Source: JAZKHT01 sp040385245 (GTDB lineage: Bacteria > Pseudomonadota > Alphaproteobacteria > Rhodobacterales > Rhodobacteraceae). Taken from it: DNA of 64,000 nucleotides. The stretch spans positions 650,852 to 714,851 of the forward strand of contig JAZKHT010000007.1 of NCBI GenBank assembly GCA_040385245.1, written 5' to 3'. The notes under the pieces are model-generated. The model was not told the origin of the DNA, ran no database searches, and saw only the letters and a list, made by a program, of their open reading frames with translations. A program made the translations under genes and the position numbers. Position 1 is the first letter of the stretch; each line of letters opens with the position of its first letter. Of the stretch, positions 1 through 8,066 are shown in pieces.

Positions 1-1239
1 GGTGGGCAGGCATCTGACATCGCGGTGGACGGGGCAACCCCCGACACCGCGCGCGCCTACCGCCTGAACCCGGCCCGCGTCATCAGCCTTGTCGGGATGG
101 ACATCCCCGAGGCAGAGCAACGCAAGACGCTTGTCGCGCTAGGCTTTGCGCTGGATGGCGACATGGCCACACCACCCAGCTGGCGCCCCGATGTTCTGGG
201 AGATGCTGATCTGGTCGAAGAAGTGGCCCGCGTTGCGTCCTTGACCAAACTTGTGGGCAAACCTTTGCGCCGCACCGATGCGGGCGTGCCGCGCCCGATC
301 CTGACGCCGCTGCAAACCCGCGAAAAAGCGGCCCGTCGCACCCTTGCTGCCATCGGCTACAACGAATGTGTCACCTACAGTTTCATCGATGCCGAAGCCG
401 CATCCTTGTTCGGCGGTGGCACCGATGCGGTGCGAGTTGATAACCCGATCTCGTCGGAAATGACGCACCTGCGCCCCGATCTGTTGCCCGGCCTGCTGCG
501 TGCCGCAGCCCGCAATCAGGCACGCGGTTTTGCTGATCTGTCCCTGGCCGAGGTTGGCCCCGTCTTTCACGGGGGCGAGCCCGGCGAACAGCACGTGCAA
601 GCGACCGGCCTGATGGTGGGCTATGCCGCCCCGCGTGATCCGCACGGCCCGCGCCGCGCTTTTGACCTGTTCGACGCCAAGGCGGATGCCGAGGCTGTGC
701 TTGCCGCCCTTGGCGCGCCCGCCAAGGTGCAGATCACCCGCAAGGTTGGGCCATGGTGGCACCCGGGACGATCCGGCGCGATCGGCCTTGGCCCCAATAC
801 GCTGGCCGCCTTTGGCGAGGTGCACCCAAAGGTGCTGGCCGCGATGGGTGTCAAAGGCCCTGCCGTCGCCTTTACCATCCTTGTCGCCAATGTGCCGCTG
901 CCCAAGGTGAAAACCCCCACCAAACCCGCGCTGACCATCAGCGACCTGCAAGCAGTGGAACGTGACTTTGCCTTTGTCGTCGACAAAGGGGTCGAGGTGC
1001 TGACAGCCGTCAACGCCGCCACTGGTGCGGACAAGACCCTGATCGAAAGCGTCAGGGTGTTCGACCAGTTCATTGGCGAAAAGGCGGAATCGCAGATGGG
1101 CGTGGGCAAGAAATCCATCGCCCTGACCGTGCGGCTGCAACCCACGACCGCCACCCTGACAGAAGCCGAGATCGAGGCCGTTTCCGCCAAGATCGTCGAG
1201 AAGGTCAGCAAAGCCACTGGCGGCACGCTGCGCGGCTGA
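1..1239 (+). CDS. pheT: Phenylalanyl-tRNA synthetase beta subunit, 3' part
   Basis: This is the C-terminal half of the beta subunit of phenylalanyl-tRNA synthetase, which with PheS charges tRNA-Phe in the cytoplasm. The frame is open from base 1, so the gene begins outside the window. Visible parts are a B5-like region (RLNPARVISLVG), the catalytic-core-like part with YNECVTYSF and NPISSEMTHLRP, and the C-terminal anticodon-binding FDX-ACB domain (AVERDFAFVVDKG to the end). The stop is followed by a good terminator. pheS should lie upstream. Confidence 0.95.
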   Translation, partial: GGQASDIAVDGATPDTARAYRLNPARVISLVGMDIPEAEQRKTLVALGFALDGDMATPPSWRPDVLGDADLVEEVARVASLTKLVGKPLRRTDAGVPRPILTPLQTREKAARRTLAAIGYNECVTYSFIDAEAASLFGGGTDAVRVDNPISSEMTHLRPDLLPGLLRAAARNQARGFADLSLAEVGPVFHGGEPGEQHVQATGLMVGYAAPRDPHGPRRAFDLFDAKADAEAVLAALGAPAKVQITRKVGPWWHPGRSGAIGLGPNTLAAFGEVHPKVLAAMGVKGPAVAFTILVANVPLPKVKTPTKPALTISDLQAVERDFAFVVDKGVEVLTAVNAATGADKTLIESVRVFDQFIGEKAESQMGVGKKSIALTVRLQPTTATLTEAEIEAVSAKIVEKVSKATGGTLRG

Positions 1240-1246
1240 ATGCCAA

Positions 1247-1283
1247 AACCGCGAGGGGCGCTTCCTCCCCTTGCGGCTTTTCT
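1247..1283 (+). terminator. Rho-independent terminator of pheT
   Basis: A ten-base-pair stem (CCGCGAGGGG at 1249-1258 with CCCCTTGCGG at 1267-1276, one G-U pair) is followed by CTTTTCTTC. It starts 10 bases after the pheT stop codon. Confidence 0.8.
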
Positions 1284-1343
1284 TCGAAAAAGTACTCAAT
1301 CTGACCGCAACGCAGGGCGCTTGCCGTGAACATGGGACGCGCC

Positions 1344-1368
1344 CAAAATCCTTTCTACTAGGATTTTG
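1344..1368. terminator. Bidirectional hairpin between pheT and the DUF1523 gene
   Basis: A perfect nine-base-pair inverted repeat (CAAAATCCT at 1344-1352, AGGATTTTG at 1360-1368) lies directly downstream of the leftward DUF1523 stop. The A/T part of the stem supplies a U-rich 3' arm on either strand, so it probably ends the leftward operon. There is no separate T tract. Confidence 0.5.
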
Positions 1369-1371
1369 CCC

Positions 1372-2016
1372 TTACTTTCGCCCGAACAGCCGCCCGAACC
1401 AGCCTGACGCCTTGTCGCGGGCGCGGTCGGCACGGGCATCGACGGCATCCCATGTCTCTTCCGCCTCGACCAGTGCGGGGTCGATCATGCGTTCGCGGAA
1501 TTGCATCCACATCTTGCGCGCCATCAGGATGACGATGGCAAAGAACGTCAGAAGCACGATATTGACCCATGGGATGATCGTGACATCCGGCCCGTCAACC
1601 CGGTTCACCGCGACCGCGTTCGGAAAGATCGTAAACAACTGGTTGCGCCAGCCGTAATGAGTGATCGACACCCAAACGGGTGCTGCGCCTGTGGAAATCA
1701 GCTCTTTCGCCTCGGTCTGGGTGGAAAAGCTGTCCATCTTGAAATAGGGCGGCCAGCCCCAACCGGTGTCTTCGTTGCGATACTCGATGGTTTTGCCATT
1801 GGACTGGATCGCGTTGATGAAGAACACATCGCGGCTGGTGCCCGCCGTCGTGCCGACGTCGGGCGAGGCCCAGAAGATGCTGTTTTCGCCAAAGTCGATG
1901 CGCCGGTTCTCCGTCCCGACGATGCGGACGATGTCATGCTGAGGCAAGGTGTAGTGCAGAAAGGCGAACACCGGCAGCGCCATCAAGACGATGAAAATCC
2001 ACTTCAGGATACGCAT
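1372..2016 (-). CDS. DUF1523-like membrane protein
   Basis: A protein of 214 aa that I match to the DUF1523 family; its function is unknown. It has an N-terminal membrane segment (LKWIFIVLMALPVFAFL), a roughly 120-residue extracytoplasmic part rich in aromatic residues, and a second membrane segment (WVNIVLLTFFAIVILMA). A charged cytoplasmic tail follows. The ATG at 2016 is preferred over the GTG at 2019 because a GAGG sits five bases ahead of it, overlapping the stop of the upstream gene. It is the last gene of the AAA+ operon, seven bases after the 89-aa membrane protein. Confidence 0.75.
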   Translation of the reverse strand: MRILKWIFIVLMALPVFAFLHYTLPQHDIVRIVGTENRRIDFGENSIFWASPDVGTTAGTSRDVFFINAIQSNGKTIEYRNEDTGWGWPPYFKMDSFSTQTEAKELISTGAAPVWVSITHYGWRNQLFTIFPNAVAVNRVDGPDVTIIPWVNIVLLTFFAIVILMARKMWMQFRERMIDPALVEAEETWDAVDARADRARDKASGWFGRLFGRK

Positions 2017-2023
2017 CACAACC

Positions 2024-2293
2024 TCATTCGAAGTTCAGGATATAGATCAGTGCCAAGACAACGCCTGTCGGCACCACATAGACCAGCCAGATCAGCTTTT
2101 TTCTCAGGCCCTTGTCATAAGCGGCCATTCCAGCCTCGATATAGGCATCACGGTCGCCCCCGACATCCCCTTCGTCAAAGCGTTTCTCCAGCTTTTCCCG
2201 CCGGACCGACCGGGAATAGACCGAGATCAGCCAATAGGCCGCCGTCATCAGGACAAAGCCTACCACCAACAGGCGCAGCACTGCAAAAATCAT
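2024..2293 (-). CDS. Small two-TM membrane protein, unknown
   Basis: An 89-residue hypothetical protein. It has an N-terminal hydrophobic helix (MIFAVLRLLVVGFVLMTA), a charged middle (RREKLEKRFDEGD) and a C-terminal helix (LIWLVYVVPTGVVLALIYI). The start ATG at 2293 overlaps the stop of the upstream 450-aa gene as ATGA, indicating translational coupling. I recognise no family. Position between a soluble hypothetical and DUF1523 suggests a membrane component of the same machinery. Confidence 0.7.
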   Translation of the reverse strand: MIFAVLRLLVVGFVLMTAAYWLISVYSRSVRREKLEKRFDEGDVGGDRDAYIEAGMAAYDKGLRKKLIWLVYVVPTGVVLALIYILNFE

Positions 2294-3642
2294 CGTACCC
2301 CCCGTCCGACAGCGCCCCACGGGCCAACCACATCGCGCGCGGGCTTTGGCTCGGGCCGGGCGCGATCATCCATGCCAGGTTCCGGCCCAAACAGTTGCGC
2401 CCGTGCCCCCTGCTTGTCCACCGTGTATTCGCGTTCCAGAAAGTCCGCCACATACTGCCGTTTGCGGTCTGACCACGTCGCATAGGACGTATAGAACAAC
2501 GCCTTGTGGGTGATGAACATCTGCCGCACATCCAGCGGCGACAATTCGGCCAGCAGCATGTTGACCAGATCCCGGTCCTTGGTCGCCCGCGCCCGCAGCG
2601 TGTAGAAATAGGACGGATGTTCCGACGTGATCCGCGGCCAGTCACCCCCGCCTTCGACCCAGCGCAGCAGGGCCGCCAGCCCCAGAAACTCTGCCGGCAG
2701 CGCCGATCCAAGGCGGTTGGCAATCTTGCGCAATTCCGTGCGCCGCGCGTCGCCCAGATTCAGCCCCAGTGTGTCGGCGGCATCGACCAGGATGAAATCC
2801 ATCTTCTGCCGGATCACCGCCGCGCCATCCATCCCGCGCGCCTGCACGATGGGTTCCACCAACTGGTTCTTGTCCAGCCAATCGGCTATCTGGTTGCGCA
2901 TCGACAGGTCCATCACCGGCGACAGCGGCACACGGCCCAAAGTTTCGCGCGGCTGGGTCGAAATGACGCCCGCAATGCGTGCATCGCGAAAGACATAGAC
3001 GCCGCCAAAATGGCTGGTCCAATAGTTCGGCTGTTCGAACGTCATCACCGGCAGGGTGACGGGCACGCGGGTAATGTCGCCCGTCACCTTTGCCAGTTCG
3101 ATCATCTGCGAAATCAGCACATCATCGCGCCAGCCGTCCGGTTCGGTGCGAAAGCGGTCGATCAGGCGGGCCAGTTTGCCCGCCTCGGCCACATGACCGC
3201 CGATGGTGTCCGCCTCGACCGTGATCTGGCGAATATCGAACAGGTGCGCCGGGGTGGACACATCATAGACCGAATTCTGCAGCGCCCCTGCCACCGCGTC
3301 GCGGGCGGTCAGGGCGAACAATTGCGCCTCGTTCGCGTCGATGAACTGCCGCAGGATCGCCCGAGAGGTTGAAAACCGCGCGTTCAGCAGCGGTGCCGTC
3401 TTTTGCGCCGTGGTCAGCAGGATGAACTGCCGGTTTGCGCCGTTGGGGTTCAGATAGAGATCGTCGCCAAGCTCTGCCCCGATTTCCGGCGAATAGCCCG
3501 AGATATCAATGTGAAAATCGGGCAACGCCGTCTGCTTGCCCGTCAGCGCCTGCAACGCGCGGTTATACCGCTCCACCAGCGCGGGCGAAGAGACTTCGAC
3601 CAGATTGCCGAACATCAGGCCCTTGGCGATCAGGCGCTTCAT
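2290..3642 (-). CDS. Conserved hypothetical protein (possibly DUF6638)
   Basis: A soluble-looking 450-aa protein with no signal peptide or membrane segment. I tentatively place it in DUF6638, a family of unknown function common in Rhodobacteraceae; this is from memory. It lacks recognisable catalytic motifs; the C-terminus is charged and proline-rich. It is separated from the upstream AAA+ ATPase by a 166-bp gap that holds a REP-like hairpin, and it is coupled by ATGA to the next gene. A role with the ATPase is inferred from the shared strand and order only. Confidence 0.7.
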   Translation of the reverse strand: MKRLIAKGLMFGNLVEVSSPALVERYNRALQALTGKQTALPDFHIDISGYSPEIGAELGDDLYLNPNGANRQFILLTTAQKTAPLLNARFSTSRAILRQFIDANEAQLFALTARDAVAGALQNSVYDVSTPAHLFDIRQITVEADTIGGHVAEAGKLARLIDRFRTEPDGWRDDVLISQMIELAKVTGDITRVPVTLPVMTFEQPNYWTSHFGGVYVFRDARIAGVISTQPRETLGRVPLSPVMDLSMRNQIADWLDKNQLVEPIVQARGMDGAAVIRQKMDFILVDAADTLGLNLGDARRTELRKIANRLGSALPAEFLGLAALLRWVEGGGDWPRITSEHPSYFYTLRARATKDRDLVNMLLAELSPLDVRQMFITHKALFYTSYATWSDRKRQYVADFLEREYTVDKQGARAQLFGPEPGMDDRARPEPKPARDVVGPWGAVGRGVR

Positions 3643-3808
3643 GGTGCGCGCCCGATGGGTGTCTTGCCAGCGGGCGGCAATGCAACTGACGTCACCCCGT
3701 CATGCCCGACCTCCCCGTGCGGAGGGCCTGCCCCTTGTGGGGAGGGGGTGGGGGGCGGTAGGACTGCACCCGCCGAATTTGCACGCAGATGTTCTGGCAT
3801 GGAAACCC
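3643..3808. repeat. REP-like GC-rich hairpin inside the AAA+ operon
   Basis: The gap between the AAA+ gene and the 450-aa gene contains a compound palindrome. The outer arms are CCTCCCC (3710-3716) and GGGGAGG (3739-3745); nested inside is GGGC-CT-GCCC (3724-3733). G-runs follow to about 3757. It resembles the palindromic intergenic repeats of GC-rich proteobacteria, but only one copy is seen here. Confidence 0.45.
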
Positions 3809-5737
3809 TCACCCCTTACCCTCCAGATACCGCCGTTTTGCCTGTTCCATCCGGGCCATGTCGCGCACCATGCCGTCAATCGCCACCTCGTCCGACTTGT
3901 CGGCATAGCGGAATTCGCTGTCGGCATAGCGGTTGATCTCCTGCACCACCATGTCGACCGTGATTGGCGTCATCAGGCTGCGGATCATCGCCATCTTGTC
4001 GTCATAGGGTTTGGCAAGGAACAGGTCGGGCTGGTCCATCCACTCATCCGGCAGTTCGAAATCCATCGCGCGGACCTTGACCGCGTCGGTGATGTTCTTG
4101 ATCGCGCGGCCGGTAAAGCGCTCGTCCGCCGTCTGGATCGCCTTGAGATAGGTTCCCAGCTTGGCAATCGTATCCAGCGCGCCCACGTCGCGCGCAACCT
4201 GATCCCAGACGCGCAACAGGCCGTCTTCGTGAGGCTTTCCGTGCGTCTGAAAGCTGGCGGCCACGGCGCGGCGCAATTCCTGAGCGGCGTAAAGCTGGTG
4301 GTCCCCCAAGGGGATGGTGTGGTTCTTGCCCAACAGCAGCGCCAGAATGTCGATGTAATCGTCGCGCGATTGCGGACCATCGACCAGAAACCGTGCGCCC
4401 GCCCGCTGGCGCAGGGCGTCATCGACGTTTTCGGGAAAGTTCGAGAACATGCCAAAGGTGCAGTTGCCGCGCACCACGGTATTCGCCCCGGCAAACGCCT
4501 CCATGAACACAGCCGTCACCTCTTGCTGCCCGGCAGATGACTGACGGTCGCCGCGTTTGCCGGCGATCTGGTCGATGTCGTCGATGGTGCCAAAGGCGAT
4601 CACGCCGGGGTCGGTGATGTTGGTGATGAATGCCTTGGCGTTCTGGCCTGATTTGCCCTGATAGCTGTCGATCTGGTCGATGCTGAAGTTCTGATAGCGG
4701 AACGGGTAGCCCGCCGCCGTGCAATAGTCGTTCAGCAGGCCCGCCATCATTTGGATCAGCGTGGTCTTGCCGGTGCCGGGTTTGCCATCCCCCATGAACG
4801 TGAACAGGAACCCGCCCAGTTCGGCAAAGGGGTTCAGCTTGCGGTCGAAATCATAGGCCATCAGCATCTTGGCCAATCGCATCGCCTGATATTTGGCGAT
4901 GTGGTTGCCGATCACCTCGGTCGGTTTCTTGAAGGCCATCGTCAGCACGCTGCCCTTGGCGGTGCGGGCGGGTTTGAAACCGGCGATGGTAAAGCCATCC
5001 GCATCCACCCGCCAACTGCCCGTGGTAAATCCATCCATCCGGGGGGCGGTTTCGGCACGCAGGGCGACCTTTTCCATCAACGCCTCGGCAAAGGCGGACA
5101 CGATGGCGATCATGCGGGGTTCGTCACTGGCATGGGTGGCGATGTCCTGATCCAGTTCCCACAGCGCGCCTTGCAGCGCCAGTGGGGCGTTGTCGGTCAA
5201 CACCTCGTCCACGGTGCCCACCTCGACCGTGGTGGGGCCTTGGTGGGGGGCCAGCAGAAAGGCTGTGGCATTGGCAAAGACATGCAGGACGATCAACGCC
5301 TCGGCCGCCAGAAGATCGGTGAATTCGCCGCGCTTCACATCCGGCAGGCGGCCTTCGAGGTTGCCCTTTTTCAATTCGGCCAGACTGGATTGGGCTGCAA
5401 AGCTGTCGCCCATTGCCAGCGCGATGGCCAAAGCCCGCCGCAGCGCGTGCAGGGCTGACGCCTGAAGGGGCGATACAAGGCCATCGCCCAGCCCTTCGAT
5501 CCGATCCAGCAGACGCACGCCGCCGGGGCGGGCCGTGGGGCGGGTCACAAGGCCCGGCGTGGTGGACCGGAACCGGGGCCGCGTGCCGATGCCTGGGGAT
5601 CGTTCGGGGCCGGCGCTGTCCACCGCCTTGCCCAGACGGGGCGCATGGTCGAACCCGGTCAGCAGGGCAAGCGCCGCATCGTATTGCGCGCGGATCGCAG
5701 CTTCGGGCAGTTCCATCGTGTCGCGGGTGGCGGTCAT
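3809..5737 (-). CDS. AAA+ family ATPase
   Basis: A 642-residue predicted AAA+ ATPase. Walker A is GDGKPGTGKTT (about 316-326) and Walker B is VIAFGTIDDID (about 379-389). A sensor/arginine-finger stretch with SNFPENVDDALRQR follows at about 432-445, resembling the 'N.P..lD.A.R.R' pattern of classical AAA+ unfoldases. The roughly 300-residue N-terminal region is unfamiliar and probably binds partner or substrate. RBS GGAGGGG sits four bases before the ATG. It starts 12 bases after the stop of the 375-aa gene. Biological role unknown; remodelling of a protein or membrane complex is the reasonable inference. Confidence 0.85.
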   Translation of the reverse strand: MTATRDTMELPEAAIRAQYDAALALLTGFDHAPRLGKAVDSAGPERSPGIGTRPRFRSTTPGLVTRPTARPGGVRLLDRIEGLGDGLVSPLQASALHALRRALAIALAMGDSFAAQSSLAELKKGNLEGRLPDVKRGEFTDLLAAEALIVLHVFANATAFLLAPHQGPTTVEVGTVDEVLTDNAPLALQGALWELDQDIATHASDEPRMIAIVSAFAEALMEKVALRAETAPRMDGFTTGSWRVDADGFTIAGFKPARTAKGSVLTMAFKKPTEVIGNHIAKYQAMRLAKMLMAYDFDRKLNPFAELGGFLFTFMGDGKPGTGKTTLIQMMAGLLNDYCTAAGYPFRYQNFSIDQIDSYQGKSGQNAKAFITNITDPGVIAFGTIDDIDQIAGKRGDRQSSAGQQEVTAVFMEAFAGANTVVRGNCTFGMFSNFPENVDDALRQRAGARFLVDGPQSRDDYIDILALLLGKNHTIPLGDHQLYAAQELRRAVAASFQTHGKPHEDGLLRVWDQVARDVGALDTIAKLGTYLKAIQTADERFTGRAIKNITDAVKVRAMDFELPDEWMDQPDLFLAKPYDDKMAMIRSLMTPITVDMVVQEINRYADSEFRYADKSDEVAIDGMVRDMARMEQAKRRYLEGKG

Positions 5738-5749
5738 CGTCCCCTCCGG

Positions 5750-6877
5750 TCAGCGTTGTGGCAGGATGCGGCCATTCGCACCCACGACGAATTTCCGCAC
5801 ATCGCGGAAACCGGGTGGGTTCAGTTCGGCCAGCGCCTGATAGGGGCGTTCGGGCAGGATCACCATGCGGTCGGTGCGGGTGGCCCCGGTTTCGGCCCCC
5901 TTTCCGGCAAAGGGATCCAGCGTGTAGATCTGGCGTTCGACGGTGGAAAACCAGCCATCCTTGACCTCTTCCACACGCTCGGCCACCAGATCCTCGATCG
6001 TCCAGACCAGCGCCCAATCCATGCCTGCGGGCGCGCGGGCGGTGGACAGGACATCGGAAATCGGCCCCGATTGCAGGGTGAAACTGTGCGAATACATCGG
6101 TCCAAGGTGGATGCGCCGCAGCCGTTTGGGGTGCAGATCGGGGAAATCGGTGTCAAAGCCCTTGGCGATGGTCAACAGTTTCAGACCATCCAGACTTTGC
6201 GCCATCAGATGCGCCTGCGCCTGTGGCCAGCGACGATCATCGTTGGGCAGGGGTTTGCGGCCTGAATCGTGCAGGTTCAGCAGATAGACAACGGGCAGGT
6301 TGGTCTGGGTGTCATAGACGGCCCAATGCACCAGATAATGCCGACGGTCGGCGATATCTTCGATCCACTGCACATCCGGGTCATTGCGCGACAGGAAAAG
6401 GCCACCCAATGCCAGCTCCTCGTAATACAATCGTTGCGACAGGGCGAATTGCAGCTTTGTCGGCACGGCCAGATCGCCGACGATCTGGCGCACCATGCGG
6501 TCTTTCAATTCCGCCTCTGACGCCATCCCGGCCAGATGTTTGGTCGCCTGTGCGGCATCGACGGCCATGACCATCAACTCCTGCGCCAGCGGAAACCCGC
6601 TTTCGTGCCGGTCGAATGTCAGCCGACCCGTGCCGACATCGCGGCCCGTCATCAGGTATTTCCACGACAGTGCCCGGAACGTCTGTGCAAGGGCGGTGAC
6701 ATACCGCCCCAGAACGCGGGTTTCGGTGCGGGTCAGGCGACCCTCGCCCTCCAATTCAGCCGCGACGCGGGAGAGGTGCGTGCTGATCTGGTCGAATTTG
6801 GCAAAGTAGCGCCGCGCGACAAGCGTGTCGTAGAGTTCGGCGTGGTCGTCGGTCAGCGCGGCCCTGGCTTCGGTCAC
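5750..6877 (-). CDS. Conserved hypothetical protein, AAA+ operon
   Basis: A 375-aa protein without signal peptide or membrane helices and without a motif I recognise. The N-terminal 130 residues look helical; the rest is mixed and rich in aromatic and acidic residues (DPDVQWIEDIADRRHYLVHW). It starts with GTG directly abutting the TAA of the upstream coiled-coil gene, with a GGGGA ribosome site inside that gene's last codons. Tight coupling to both neighbours argues that it works with the ATPase and the coiled-coil protein. Confidence 0.75.
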   Translation of the reverse strand: MTEARAALTDDHAELYDTLVARRYFAKFDQISTHLSRVAAELEGEGRLTRTETRVLGRYVTALAQTFRALSWKYLMTGRDVGTGRLTFDRHESGFPLAQELMVMAVDAAQATKHLAGMASEAELKDRMVRQIVGDLAVPTKLQFALSQRLYYEELALGGLFLSRNDPDVQWIEDIADRRHYLVHWAVYDTQTNLPVVYLLNLHDSGRKPLPNDDRRWPQAQAHLMAQSLDGLKLLTIAKGFDTDFPDLHPKRLRRIHLGPMYSHSFTLQSGPISDVLSTARAPAGMDWALVWTIEDLVAERVEEVKDGWFSTVERQIYTLDPFAGKGAETGATRTDRMVILPERPYQALAELNPPGFRDVRKFVVGANGRILPQR

Positions 6878-7951
6878 TTAGTCCCCATACGCATTCTTGT
6901 CGTGCTTTTCGACAATCGCGGCAAAGCGGCGGGCAAAGCGTTCGTCGGCCTTGGCCTTGGCTTCCAGCACCTGACGCGCAAAGACCATGTGATCTTCGTG
7001 GCTCTCCAGCATCTGGGCCATGCGGTCGTTGGTGGCAACGCCGATGGCGGCCATGGCGGCCTGCGCCTCTTGATCCGTTTTCACGCCGATTTCGTTGATG
7101 CGGTGGGCCACGTCCTGCTGCTGGGCTGTTTTCAGGCTGCTGGTCAGGGCGTCATACAGCACCACCCGCTGTTTGGTGTCTGTTTGCAGCTTGTTGATCA
7201 GCACCAATTGCGTCGCAGCCTGATTTTGCAGGCTGTCGACCCAGGTTTTGCCCTTTTCGATATAGCGTTCCAGCGTTTGCGATTTGGCCAGCAACACCTG
7301 TTCATCCTGCACCAGCGCATTGTGGCGGGTGTTCAGGGTGGCAAGATCGGTTTCAAGCCGGGTGCGGGCGGCGGCGTCCTGTTCGACGCTGATCTTGTTT
7401 TCCAACTCGATGATCTGCGGGTCCATCGCCGCGATGTCAGCCCGCGTGGATTCAAGCGACGCGACAACGCCTTCGCGTTCGTCAAGCGTGGCGGTCAGGT
7501 TCGCCTCAACCCGCCCCTTTTGCACGTTCAGGCTGTCAAGCTGCCCCTGCAACAGGCGGACGATCACATCGGATTTGGCAATCAGGTCCTGCAACTTGTC
7601 GTCGATGGTGGCGGCACGCAGGCGTTCCTGCCGCATCGATTCCGACTTGGCGGACGAAAAGAAGCCGACAAGGCTTTCCATGCCGGTCTTGGACCGCATT
7701 TCCTGAAACTCGGCGCTGAAGCCTGCGGTGACATCGTCCAGACCCATGATCAGTTCGGCGATATTGGCGTTCATCAGGTCGGCCTGCTTTTGCACGTCCT
7801 GCAAAGTGGCGTTCTCGATGTCGATGGCGGATTCGCCCTGATCCAGCCTGCCGCGCGCGGCTTCGATGCGGGTCGTGATCTCGGCCATCTTGGCCTGAGC
7901 GGCGGCCACTTGTTCCTGGCTTTCCCGGATTTGTGCGTCAAAATCGGCCAT
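6878..7951 (-). CDS. Long coiled-coil protein, first gene of AAA+ operon
   Basis: A 357-aa protein that is almost wholly alpha-helical coiled coil (heptad-like runs of A, Q, E, L, K from residue 4 onward). There is no signal peptide. The segment around YIEKGKTWVDSL and the following glutamine-rich helix recall TelA (toxic anion resistance) or PspA-like proteins, but I cannot assign it. I chose ATG 7951, preceded by AGAGGG, over a GTG 24 bases upstream. It heads the leftward six-gene operon; its promoter must lie in the 115-bp gap before the divergent M20 gene. Confidence 0.75.
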   Translation of the reverse strand: MADFDAQIRESQEQVAAAQAKMAEITTRIEAARGRLDQGESAIDIENATLQDVQKQADLMNANIAELIMGLDDVTAGFSAEFQEMRSKTGMESLVGFFSSAKSESMRQERLRAATIDDKLQDLIAKSDVIVRLLQGQLDSLNVQKGRVEANLTATLDEREGVVASLESTRADIAAMDPQIIELENKISVEQDAAARTRLETDLATLNTRHNALVQDEQVLLAKSQTLERYIEKGKTWVDSLQNQAATQLVLINKLQTDTKQRVVLYDALTSSLKTAQQQDVAHRINEIGVKTDQEAQAAMAAIGVATNDRMAQMLESHEDHMVFARQVLEAKAKADERFARRFAAIVEKHDKNAYGD

Positions 7952-8066
7952 GGTGCCCTCTGGATGAAATGTCACGTCTTCACATGGGGAAGTTGTGCCA
8001 AATTACATCCCCGCGGTCACGGAAAAACCTTTGCCCCCGGCGCGGGGCAGCGGCACAGTGCGACAG

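Noticed and set aside
139..1299. Long open frame antisense to pheT (386 codons).
   Set aside because: It lies wholly opposite a well-conserved gene and is produced by the high G+C of that gene; no ribosome site or family match.
2506..3372. Open frame antisense to the 450-aa gene.
   Set aside because: His/Gln/Arg-rich shadow composition typical of antisense frames in GC-rich genes.
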